Positions 22,533-29,598 of a stretch of DNA of 29,598 bases are shown here, piece after piece; the first letter of the stretch is position 1; every line of letters begins with the position of its first letter. The translations under genes and the position numbers were made by a program. The notes under the pieces were generated by a model. It had not been told where the DNA came from. It ran no database searches and saw only the letters and a list, made by a program, of their open reading frames with translations. The DNA lies in contig NZ_CAKROJ010000028.1 in NCBI RefSeq assembly GCF_934372025.1, positions 1 through 29,598 of the forward strand. Direction: 5' to 3'. Origin of the DNA: an uncultured Blautia sp. (GTDB taxonomy: Bacteria; Bacillota; Clostridia; Lachnospirales; Lachnospiraceae).

Positions 22533-23486
22533 TTATTTTTCTTCATTGTCACATAATTCTTTGAACTGAGAAGCGACAATATTCAAATGAAATTCGAAAT
22601 CCTGTTTGTGCTGGCGTACAAGCGTGGTAAGAATGATTCCGGAGAAAAGACAGATGATTCCGGTCACTACTACAAATCCGATGACGATCAGACTTGGGAT
22701 TCTGGTTACAATTCCAAATTTCATATATTTCGTCAGAATCGGAATAAAGAATACAAATGCCAGTAAAATGAGGAATGCAGCAATACTGGAGAAAAATTTG
22801 AGTGGTTTGTAATCACGGAACATTTTAATAATGGTCTTGAGAACTTTAAAACCGTCGGTATAGGTATTCAGTTTGGATTCACTGTTTTCAGCGCGGTCAC
22901 GGTAGTCCACGATTACATTATCAAACTGCATATTTTTGTCGATTGCGTGTATGGTCATTTCTGTTTCAATCTCAAAATTCTGTGACAATACGGGAAATGT
23001 TTTTACAAACTGGTAACTCATAGCGCGGTAACCGGTCATAATATCTCGGATATTGCTGTGGAAAAGCCAGTTAATACTGCCGCGAACCAGTGTGTTGCCA
23101 AAATTATGGAAAGGTCGTTTGTTTTCGGTGAAATACGTGGAAGAGAGTCTGTCTCCGACTACCATATCTGCTCGGTCGTTGAGAACCTTATCGCACATTT
23201 CACGAGCATATTCAGCAGGATAAGTATCATCTCCGTCAACCATGAGATAGCAACGTGCATCAATATCCCGAAACATGCTGCGAATGACATTTCCCTTTCC
23301 CTGTTGGTGCTCATAACGTACAATTGCACCGGCTTCTCGTGCAATTTTGTCAGTACCATCGGTGGAATTGTTGTCATATACATAGATGGTTGCTTCAGGT
23401 AGTTCTCTCTTCATATCAGCTATAACTTTGGCAATGGATGTACTTTCGTTATAACAGGGAATCAGAACTGCTATTTTATCTAACAT
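22533..23486 (-). CDS. Family 2 glycosyltransferase with C-terminal membrane anchor
   Basis: The 317-aa protein has an N-terminal GT2 (GT-A fold) domain: AVLIPCYNESTSIAKVI, YDNNSTDGT, the DXD motif in MVDGDDTYPAE, and TGYRAMS. Two long hydrophobic segments lie near the C-terminus (about 232-255 and 265-292), followed by a short charged tail. This resembles polyprenyl-phosphate sugar transferases (GtrB/DPM1-like), which load a sugar on undecaprenyl phosphate for later use by a GT-C enzyme outside the membrane. The convergent GT-C-like gene next door fits that pairing. The start follows GGAGGC. Its promoter diverges from that of the pyruvyl transferase operon. Confidence 0.9.
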   Translation of the reverse strand: MLDKIAVLIPCYNESTSIAKVIADMKRELPEATIYVYDNNSTDGTDKIAREAGAIVRYEHQQGKGNVIRSMFRDIDARCYLMVDGDDTYPAEYAREMCDKVLNDRADMVVGDRLSSTYFTENKRPFHNFGNTLVRGSINWLFHSNIRDIMTGYRAMSYQFVKTFPVLSQNFEIETEMTIHAIDKNMQFDNVIVDYRDRAENSESKLNTYTDGFKVLKTIIKMFRDYKPLKFFSSIAAFLILLAFVFFIPILTKYMKFGIVTRIPSLIVIGFVVVTGIICLFSGIILTTLVRQHKQDFEFHLNIVASQFKELCDNEEK

Positions 23487-23520
23487 TAGAATGCCTCCAA
23501 TTAATTTGTATATTTACTAA

Positions 23521-23550
23521 AGTATCACATAAACCATCTATAATAGTCAA
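23521..23550 (-). promoter_or_regulatory. Promoter of the GT2 gene
   Basis: On the minus strand TTGACT (complement of 23545-23550) is followed after 18 nt by GATACT with a TGT just ahead, giving an extended -10. It lies about 35 nt upstream of the start codon. Confidence 0.5.
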
Positions 23551-23571
23551 CTGCTAAATGAGAAATTATTA

Positions 23572-23600
23572 TTTACTTTTAATATCAATATTGCTATATT
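23572..23600 (+). promoter_or_regulatory. Promoter of the pyruvyl transferase-FrhB-flippase operon
   Basis: TTTACT (23572-23577) and TATATT (23595-23600) are 17 nt apart, in a very AT-rich divergent region about 50 nt upstream of the first gene. AT-richness makes this only a fair prediction. Confidence 0.4.
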
Positions 23601-23651
23601 ATATTTTTATGATACCTTTTGTAGATGTAAGAAATATGGAATGGAGAAGCT

Positions 23652-24743
23652 ATGGGAAAAAAACGAGTAGGGGTAATCACGTTTCATAATTATGATAATT
23701 ATGGTGCAATCTTACAAAGCTATGCATTGCAGAAGAAACTACGGGAAGCAGGAACATGGCCGGAGATCATAGATTATGATTGTCAGTATATCAGCAATCC
23801 CTTCAGAATAAAAAATCTGAAAGAAAAGGGAGTTTTTAACTATATTTATGGTGTGATCGGACACATCTGTTATATTCCGCGTCGTCGTAAATGCAATCAG
23901 TTCCGTAAGCATATGAAATACAGTGAGCCGGTAAGCAAGGGAAATATGAATGCAGTCATAAAGAAGTATGATGTTTATATTGCCGGAAGTGATCAGATCT
24001 GGGATTATAAACTTACAGATTTTGATCAGACATATTTTCTTGATTTTCCTGCAGAGGGAAAGAAAAAATGTAGCTATGCGGCCAGTATAGGAGAACATAT
24101 TCCTCCGGAACAATATCGTGAATCCTATAGTAAGCTTCTGAAAGCATTTGATAAAATTCTTGTAAGAGAAGATTATGGTGCAGATATTGTGGAAGAACTT
24201 ACGGGAGTTCATCCGGATGTTGTCTGTGATCCGACCCTTCTGCTCACAGCAGAGGAATGGCAGCCGCTGCTCAGAGAACCACATGTCAGGGGAAAATACA
24301 TCCTGGTATACCAGCTGGGAATCAATCCGGAAATTGTTGATTTTGCACGTCGTCTGAAAAAAAAGACAGGATATCGTATTGTTTACATTCCATTTCCTCT
24401 GGTGGGGCTTCTTAAATGCAGCTGTAAGATTGCAATTGGACCGTCTGAGTGGATGGGACTGTTTAAAAATGCAGAATATGTGATCTCGGATTCTTTTCAT
24501 GGAATCGTATTCTCATTATTGTTTAATCGCAAATTTTTTGCCAAGGCAGATGGACATCATAAGAACCGCAGGGTGGAACAACTGCTGAAAATGGTGAATC
24601 TGTCAGAACGGACAATGAATGATGTCTCAGACGAAGAACTTACACAGGAAATAGATTTTACGTATGCGAATGAACAGATTGACAGATTCAGACAGCATTC
24701 GATTCAGAAATTAAATGAACTGATCAGAGATGAACTTGTCTGA
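23652..24743 (+). CDS. Polysaccharide pyruvyl transferase family protein
   Basis: Members of this family (CsaB, WcaK-like) add a ketal pyruvate from phosphoenolpyruvate to sugars of cell-wall or extracellular polysaccharide. The 363-aa product shows the typical start VGVITFHNYDNYGAILQSYAL (glycine-rich loop), VYIAGSDQIWD, ASIGEHIP, CDPTLLL, and the C-terminal donor-site segment AEYVISDSFHGIVFSLLF. It is a GT-B-like two-domain protein without membrane segments. It opens a three-gene operon with an FrhB-like iron-sulfur protein (20 nt downstream) and a flippase. The start ATG follows TGGAG. Some family members act differently, so pyruvylation is probable but not proven. Confidence 0.9.
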   Translation: MGKKRVGVITFHNYDNYGAILQSYALQKKLREAGTWPEIIDYDCQYISNPFRIKNLKEKGVFNYIYGVIGHICYIPRRRKCNQFRKHMKYSEPVSKGNMNAVIKKYDVYIAGSDQIWDYKLTDFDQTYFLDFPAEGKKKCSYAASIGEHIPPEQYRESYSKLLKAFDKILVREDYGADIVEELTGVHPDVVCDPTLLLTAEEWQPLLREPHVRGKYILVYQLGINPEIVDFARRLKKKTGYRIVYIPFPLVGLLKCSCKIAIGPSEWMGLFKNAEYVISDSFHGIVFSLLFNRKFFAKADGHHKNRRVEQLLKMVNLSERTMNDVSDEELTQEIDFTYANEQIDRFRQHSIQKLNELIRDELV

Positions 24744-24763
24744 GTTTATGTTCGGAGGAAGAT

Positions 24764-25981
24764 ATGTTTTTAGATAACCAGCTGCCGGAAGACTGCTGTG
24801 GATGTGCTGCATGCAGCAACATATGCAATTTTTCGGCTATTACAATGAAACAGAATGTAGAAGGATTTTATTATCCGGAAGTGGATAAGGATAAGTGTCG
24901 GGATTGCGGGCTGTGTCAGAAGGTTTGTCCAATGCAGGATAATTATGTGGGTCAGACTGCGTCCCCGGCTATTTATGCAGCAAGAAATCATGACGAAAAT
25001 ATACTGAAAGACAGCTCTTCCGGTGGAATGTTTACACTTCTGGCGGATTGGACCCTGAAGCAGAAAGGGGTTGTCTATGGTGTTGCATTTGATGAAAACT
25101 ACTATGTTCGGCATATGCGTGCGGAAACAGAAGAAGAGGTATCGAAATTCCGCAGATCGAAATATGTGGAAAGTGATGTGACAGAAGTATATACACATAT
25201 TGCAGATGATCTGAAACAGGACAGAGTCGTTCTTTTTACCGGTACACCATGTCAGGTTGCCGGTATTACGAAATATCTGAAGGCGCGTCGTGTAAATACA
25301 GAGAAGTTTTATACCTGTGATAATATCTGTCATGGTGTGCCAAGCCGTAAGCTTTGGAGGGATTATCTGGATATCCTGAAAAAGAAGTATATTGCGGCAG
25401 ATGATGAGATTATGGACGTCAACATGAGAAGCAAAAAGATATCCTGGCGGCAGCAGACTTTTGATGTAAAGTTAAAGAAAGGAAATATAGATAATATTGT
25501 CAGTGAATTTTCTTTCAATAAGATTTTTCAGGGGTTGTATGGAAACAGGAGTTCCTGCTTTAAATGTCGATACACCAGTTATAAACGACCAGGAGATTTT
25601 ACGATTGGAGATTTCTGGACCAGTGAGAAAGCCGGACTTACTTTTGATACAGAGTCTGGTGTAAGTGTTATTTTTGCAAATACACAAAAAGCAGAAACAG
25701 TTTTGAATGATTTGAGAGAGGCAGCAGAGTTTAAAGAAGTATCTGCGAAAGAATGCTGGCAGCCACATTTGGAATATGCAGCAAAAGCACCTGGAAACAG
25801 AGCAAAATTCTGGGAGGAATATTTGAGTGCCCCAGATAGAGAAGTTGTGCTTCGAAAATATATAAAAGGTGCCCTGGGAATCCGAATCATTCGTTTCCTT
25901 TCACCGCTCCTGCGCAAAACAGGCCTGTATGGATTTGCAGGAAAAATGTATAAACTGATTATTGTAAAAAAGAGATCATGA
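24764..25981 (+). CDS. 4Fe-4S protein of the F420 hydrogenase/dehydrogenase beta subunit (FrhB) family
   Basis: The 405-aa cytosolic protein starts with two 4Fe-4S ferredoxin clusters: C11-x2-C14-x2-C17-x3-C21 and CRDCGLCQKVCP (C45, C48, C51, C55). The FrhB/FdhB N- and C-terminal domains follow, with SSSGGMF, FTGTPCQVAG, CHGVPS, and CFKCRYTSYKRPGDFTIGDFW, which supplies further Cys. In methanogens the family handles flavin and F420; in gut bacteria such proteins recur inside polysaccharide clusters next to pyruvyl transferases, where the role is not established. I infer a redox step on a sugar nucleotide or the pyruvyl group. It is preceded by GGAGG and followed after one base by the flippase start. 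Confidence 0.9.
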   Translation: MFLDNQLPEDCCGCAACSNICNFSAITMKQNVEGFYYPEVDKDKCRDCGLCQKVCPMQDNYVGQTASPAIYAARNHDENILKDSSSGGMFTLLADWTLKQKGVVYGVAFDENYYVRHMRAETEEEVSKFRRSKYVESDVTEVYTHIADDLKQDRVVLFTGTPCQVAGITKYLKARRVNTEKFYTCDNICHGVPSRKLWRDYLDILKKKYIAADDEIMDVNMRSKKISWRQQTFDVKLKKGNIDNIVSEFSFNKIFQGLYGNRSSCFKCRYTSYKRPGDFTIGDFWTSEKAGLTFDTESGVSVIFANTQKAETVLNDLREAAEFKEVSAKECWQPHLEYAAKAPGNRAKFWEEYLSAPDREVVLRKYIKGALGIRIIRFLSPLLRKTGLYGFAGKMYKLIIVKKRS

Positions 25982-25982
25982 A

Positions 25983-27227
25983 ATGAATAAAGAAAAAAAT
26001 ATAAAAAAAGCTTTTTTGTGGAATATGATCGGAAGTACGAGTTATTCAGTATCTTCGTTCCTGTATCTTATGGTTGTAACAAGAATCTGTGGGGTAGCGC
26101 CGGCAGGTTTTTTCTCACTGAGCTATGCCACAGCACAGTTGTTGCTGACAGTTGGAAGATATGGAATGCGTACTTATCAGGCAACAGATCTGGAGCGGAA
26201 ATATCTCTTTTCAGAGTATGGAATTTCCAGAATACTGACCTGTTCGCTGATGATGATTTTTGGAATTATATACAGTGCATGGAGTTTCAGCGGCGAATAT
26301 ATCGTGATCAGCTGTTTCGTTATCTTAATGAAAATGGTTGATGCTGTTGAGGATGTTTTTCATGGGAATTTCCAGCAGACCTACCATGTCGAGATTATGG
26401 GAAAAATGCTGGCGGTCAGAAATATCTATTCAGCAGTATATTTTACAGGCGCATTGCTTGTTACGCACAGCCTGGCATTCACCTGTACATCTACAGCACT
26501 TACATCACTGGCTCTTTGTCTGGTGATCAATCATGCATTTACAGTGAAGTATCCGGGGGAGGCTGCCGGTCCGGGAAGGAGTCCAAAGCTTTCAAACGTA
26601 TGGGAACTGCTTAAAATCTGTACACCGTTATTTGTGGGAACCTTTTTATCTCTGCTTTTATATAATATTCCTAAATATGCCATGGCAAGTGTCATGACGG
26701 ACGAATACCAGACATATTACAGTGTGTTGTTTATGCCATCGTTTGTGATTACGCTTATGTGTGAGTTTGTGTTTAAACCGACGATCACAACGATTGCGGA
26801 GCTGTGGTGGAAGGATGATATCCGTAAATTTTCACTGTATGTATTGCGAATCATTGCAATTATTCTGACATGTGGAGGTGTGATCGTTGTCGCTGGGCAC
26901 CTTCTGGGAAGAACACTGCTGGAGATCATATATGGAGTAGATCTGTCACCGTATAAACTGCATTTTATTGTTCTGCTCATTGGAGGAACTGTTGGTGCGG
27001 GAGTTTATATGATGTATAATATCCTGATTGCAATCCGTAAGGGTGGCTGTATCATTGTGGTATATGCGATTACCGCACTTCTTACAATTTTTCCTGCAAA
27101 ACTGATGGTACAGAAGTGGGGAATCATGGGAGCTTCACTGAATTATCTGTATTCCTGTAGCATACTTTTCCTGTTGTTCGGAGGAATCCTGCTCTTTGTG
27201 ATTCTTCGAAAAAAAAGGAAAAAATAA
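25983..27227 (+). CDS. Polysaccharide flippase (Wzx/MOP-like)
   Basis: The 414-aa protein has about 12 hydrophobic segments spread over the whole length and begins in typical fashion with KKAFLWNMIGSTSYSVSSFLYLMVVTRI. This is the pattern of Wzx/RfbX and other MOP-superfamily exporters, which move undecaprenyl-linked oligosaccharides across the membrane. Identity is by general pattern and context rather than by one strict motif. The ATG comes one base after the upstream stop codon, and there is no strong ribosome binding site, so translation is probably coupled. It ends the operon and is followed by a GC-rich terminator. No polymerase (Wzy) or initiating glycosyl-phosphate transferase is present in the window. 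Confidence 0.85.
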   Translation: MNKEKNIKKAFLWNMIGSTSYSVSSFLYLMVVTRICGVAPAGFFSLSYATAQLLLTVGRYGMRTYQATDLERKYLFSEYGISRILTCSLMMIFGIIYSAWSFSGEYIVISCFVILMKMVDAVEDVFHGNFQQTYHVEIMGKMLAVRNIYSAVYFTGALLVTHSLAFTCTSTALTSLALCLVINHAFTVKYPGEAAGPGRSPKLSNVWELLKICTPLFVGTFLSLLLYNIPKYAMASVMTDEYQTYYSVLFMPSFVITLMCEFVFKPTITTIAELWWKDDIRKFSLYVLRIIAIILTCGGVIVVAGHLLGRTLLEIIYGVDLSPYKLHFIVLLIGGTVGAGVYMMYNILIAIRKGGCIIVVYAITALLTIFPAKLMVQKWGIMGASLNYLYSCSILFLLFGGILLFVILRKKRKK

Positions 27228-27248
27228 TAAAAAATAATATATATATGG

Positions 27249-27284
27249 AGACGCCCGGAATGCTTGACAATCCGGGCGTCTTTG
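27249..27284 (+). terminator. Terminator of the flippase operon
   Basis: AGACGCCCGGA (27249-27259) pairs perfectly with TCCGGGCGTCT (27271-27281) over an 11-nt loop, followed by only TT after the stem. The stem is very stable; the short T-run makes it a fair terminator. Its loop contains the -35 box of the next promoter. Confidence 0.78.
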
Positions 27285-27292
27285 GGTATAAT
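27264..27292 (+). promoter_or_regulatory. Full-consensus sigma-A promoter of greA
   Basis: TTGACA (27264-27269) and TATAAT (27287-27292) are both perfect hexamers separated by exactly 17 nt. The -35 lies in the loop of the terminator and the 3' arm of the stem fills the spacer. It should drive greA and probably lysS. Confidence 0.9.
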
Positions 27293-27298
27293 ACTGGA

Positions 27299-27438
27299 AT
27301 TGTGAATATCCTAGAATAAGTCTGCCTATTTTGAGGTAAGATGTTTTGAGGAAACTGTTTACAGAGAATGTCCCGCAAGGTGTTCTGTTGTGAAAAAATG
27401 ACAGAAATAACCAGCTATTTTGAAAGGGTGTAAAAATT
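27299..27438 (+). other. Long 5' leader of greA
   Basis: From the expected transcription start to the greA ATG is about 140 nt. It contains CTATTTTGAGG, a nearby TTTTGAGGAA and a later CTATTTTGAAAGG as short repeats, and an ACAGA/TTCTGT pair around TCCCGCAAGG that could fold. I do not recognise a riboswitch or T-box. Confidence 0.4.
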
Positions 27439-27921
27439 ATGGAAGAAAAGAAGAATTTATTAACATATGCAGGTCTTAAGAAACTGGAAGACGAACTGCA
27501 TGATTTAAAAGTTGTCAAAAGAAAAGAAGTTGCTGGAAAGATCAAAGAAGCAAGAGAACAGGGTGACCTGTCTGAGAATGCTGAATATGATGCAGCAAAA
27601 GATGAACAGAGAGATATCGAAGCAAGAATCGAAGAAATTGAGAAGATTCTTAAAAATGCAGAAGTTGTTGTTGAAGACGAAGTAGATCTTGATAAGATCA
27701 GCGTTGGATGCAAGGTTAAAGTATACGACTACGAATTCGAAGAAGATATGGAATTAAAGATCGTTGGTTCTACAGAGGCCAACAGTCTGGAAGGCAAGAT
27801 CTCTAACGAATCTCCTGTAGGAAAAGCCCTGATCGGTGCTCACACAGGTGATGTTGTTGAAGTAGAGATGCCAATGGGAATCATGAAGTACAAAGTTCTG
27901 GAGATCCAGAGAAATATTTAA
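27439..27921 (+). CDS. greA: Transcription elongation factor GreA
   Basis: GreA enters the secondary channel of RNA polymerase and stimulates cleavage of backtracked transcripts. The 160-aa product matches the usual length of about 158. The N-terminal coiled coil (about 10-80) carries LSENAEYDAAKDEQ, with the acidic tip residues that promote cleavage. The C-terminal FKBP-like domain (about 85-160) holds SNESPVGKALIGAHTGDVVEVE. A weak AAAGGG ribosome binding site precedes the ATG. It has a full-consensus promoter and lies 34 nt before lysS, the standard Firmicutes pairing. Confidence 0.96.
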   Translation: MEEKKNLLTYAGLKKLEDELHDLKVVKRKEVAGKIKEAREQGDLSENAEYDAAKDEQRDIEARIEEIEKILKNAEVVVEDEVDLDKISVGCKVKVYDYEFEEDMELKIVGSTEANSLEGKISNESPVGKALIGAHTGDVVEVEMPMGIMKYKVLEIQRNI

Positions 27922-27955
27922 TAAATCAGTTTAAGAACAGAAGGAGGCCAAAATA

Positions 27956-29598
27956 GTGGCAGAGCAGAAGAAGCAGGATACCAACCAGCTGCTGAAGGTT
28001 CGTCGTGAGAAACTTGCAGACTTGCAGGCAAATGGAAAGGATCCATTTCAGATCACAAAATTTGACCAGACACATCATTCACTTGAGGTAAAGAATCTCT
28101 ATGAAGCACATGAGGCAGAGATCTTAAAGGACCGCAAGACTCCGGATGTAGAAGGTCTTGATGAAGCACAGGCAAGAGAAGTCCTCAAGAAGGACTATGA
28201 AGAAAGAAGAGAAATTATGGATGCGAGCCCGATCCACGTTGCGATCGCAGGCCGTATGATGTTCAAGCGTGTCATGGGAAAAGCTTCTTTCTGTAATATT
28301 CAGGACCTGCAGGGAAATATCCAGGTCTATGTGGCAAGAGATGCTATCGGAGAAGAATCTTATGCAGATTTCAAGAAATCCGATATCGGTGATATCTTCG
28401 GTCTGGAAGGTTTTGCTTTCAGAACAAGAACAGGCGAGATCTCTATCCACGCTGAAAAAATGACTATGCTGACCAAGAGTTTACAGATCCTTCCGGAGAA
28501 ATTCCACGGACTGACTGATACAGATACACGTTATCGTCAGAGATATGTAGACCTTATCATGAATCAGGACAGCAAGAACGTATTTATCAAACGTTCCCAG
28601 ATTCTCAAGGAGATCCGTAACTTCCTTGCAGGACGTGACTTTATGGAAGTAGAGACTCCAATGCTGGTTTCCAACGCAGGTGGAGCAGCTGCAAGACCGT
28701 TTGAGACACATTACAATGCCCTGAACGAAGATGTTAAGCTTCGTATTTCTCTGGAACTCTATCTCAAGAGACTGATCGTTGGTGGTCTTGAAAGAGTTTA
28801 TGAGATTGGTCGTGTATTCCGTAACGAGGGTGTAGATACCCGTCACAACCCGGAATTCACTCTGATGGAGCTTTACCAGGCATATACAGATTATGAGGGA
28901 ATGATGGAACTGACAGAGTCCATGTTCCGCTATCTGGCAGAAAAAGTATGCGGTTCCACTAAGATTTCATATAATGGTGTAGAAATCGATCTTGGTAAGC
29001 CGTTTGCCAGAATGACAATGAACGAAGCAATCAAAAAATATGCAGGAATCGATTTTGATGAAGTAGCAGATGATGAAGAAGCTAAAAAGCTTGCTGACGA
29101 GCATCATATTGAATATGAAGAGCGTCATAAGAAGGGTGATATCATCAACCTGTTCTTCGAGGAGTACTGTGAGAAAGAGCTGATCCAGCCTACATTTATC
29201 ATGGATCACCCGATCGAAATCTCACCGCTGACCAAGAAGAAACCTTCTGATCCGAGCAAGGTAGAGCGTTTTGAGCTCTTCTGTAATACATGGGAAATGT
29301 GTAACGCATATTCCGAGCTGAACGACCCGATCGATCAGAGAGAGCGTTTCAAAGCACAGGATGCCCTTGCTGACGCTGGTGATGAGGAAGCAAACCACAC
29401 AGATGAAGACTTCCTGAACGCACTTGAAATCGGTATGCCGCCTACAGGTGGTATCGGATACGGAATCGACCGTCTGGTTATGCTTCTGACAGACAGCCAG
29501 GCAATCAGAGACGTACTGCTCTTCCCGACGATGAAGTCACTGGACGCTGACAAGAAGGCAAATAAGACTTCCGAAGCAGCTCCTGCAGCGGCAGAAAA
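27956..29598 (+). CDS. lysS: Lysyl-tRNA synthetase, class II (3' end outside window)
   Basis: This enzyme charges tRNA-Lys with lysine. The start is GTG at 27956 after AGGAGG; 547 codons are visible and the gene runs off the window. An OB-fold anticodon-binding domain (IHVAIAGRMMFKRVMGKASF) is followed by the class II core: motif 1 around RRYVD-like RYRQRYVDLIM and FMEVETPML, motif 2 FRNEGVDTRHNPEFTLME (about 288-305), the lysine-binding EMCNAYSELNDP, and motif 3 GGIGYGIDRLVML (about 498-510). Before the OB fold there appears to be a charged insertion of roughly 30 residues. After the normal end at LFPTMK the frame continues into a Lys/Ala-rich extension of at least 25 residues, whose end is not visible. 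Confidence 0.96.
   Translation, partial: MAEQKKQDTNQLLKVRREKLADLQANGKDPFQITKFDQTHHSLEVKNLYEAHEAEILKDRKTPDVEGLDEAQAREVLKKDYEERREIMDASPIHVAIAGRMMFKRVMGKASFCNIQDLQGNIQVYVARDAIGEESYADFKKSDIGDIFGLEGFAFRTRTGEISIHAEKMTMLTKSLQILPEKFHGLTDTDTRYRQRYVDLIMNQDSKNVFIKRSQILKEIRNFLAGRDFMEVETPMLVSNAGGAAARPFETHYNALNEDVKLRISLELYLKRLIVGGLERVYEIGRVFRNEGVDTRHNPEFTLMELYQAYTDYEGMMELTESMFRYLAEKVCGSTKISYNGVEIDLGKPFARMTMNEAIKKYAGIDFDEVADDEEAKKLADEHHIEYEERHKKGDIINLFFEEYCEKELIQPTFIMDHPIEISPLTKKKPSDPSKVERFELFCNTWEMCNAYSELNDPIDQRERFKAQDALADAGDEEANHTDEDFLNALEIGMPPTGGIGYGIDRLVMLLTDSQAIRDVLLFPTMKSLDADKKANKTSEAAPAAAE

Noticed and set aside
27398..27433. An 11-codon frame in the greA leader ending 5 nt before the greA start
   Set aside because: It has no ribosome binding site, no codon run of regulatory meaning, and is short enough to be chance.
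1..29598. CRISPR arrays, insertion sequences, integrases, phage or known defence genes
   Set aside because: No spaced direct repeats, transposase or integrase motifs, or defence families were found on reading both strands.

Overview
The window is about 29.6 kb of low-G+C Firmicutes chromosome, most likely a gut Lachnospiraceae (Blautia/Dorea/Ruminococcus-like) endospore former. This placement rests on the adjacent spoIID-spoIIQ pair and a spoVT gene, strong AGGAGG ribosome binding sites, a DnaE-type polymerase next to a clostridial pfkA, and the gene order argF-birA-(DUF6145-like)-dusB ... greA-lysS, which I remember from that family. No database search was possible, so genus-level placement is inference.

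Layout. Positions 1-620 hold a tRNA-Lys with terminator and an orphan 106-residue secreted protein. Positions 614-5820 hold a membrane metallophosphoesterase (-), the sporulation pair spoIID/spoIIQ with repeat elements around spoIIQ, a GIY-YIG small protein, a hemolysin III-type membrane protein (-) with a clear operator-like palindrome, and spoVT. Positions 5849-8470 hold aroF-type DAHP synthase and nicotinate phosphoribosyltransferase, both on the minus strand with their own extended -10 promoters. Positions 8640-20577 are a long co-directional housekeeping run: tRNA-Gln, acyl-ACP thioesterase, cvfB-like S1 protein, dnaE, pfkA, a TrmH-family rRNA methyltransferase, an NfeD/SPFH membrane pair, argF, birA, a small conserved protein and dusB. 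From trmH to dusB the genes abut or overlap and probably form one operon.

Positions 20608-27227 look like an accessory cell-surface glycan module set between dusB and greA. It contains a large GT-C-like membrane protein, a family 2 glycosyltransferase with C-terminal membrane helices (-), and a tight three-gene operon of polysaccharide pyruvyl transferase, an iron-sulfur F420-hydrogenase-beta-like protein and a flippase. After it, a full-consensus sigma-A promoter embedded in the flippase terminator drives greA, followed by lysS, which runs off the window end.

Most of the window is ordinary core chromosome. The most notable items are the terminator/promoter overlap before greA, the pyruvyl-transferase/FrhB-like/flippase module, a SpoIIQ that has lost every LytM zinc ligand, the repeat hairpins beside spoIIQ, and several palindromes at promoters or start codons. 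I saw no CRISPR array, insertion sequence, prophage or obvious defence system.
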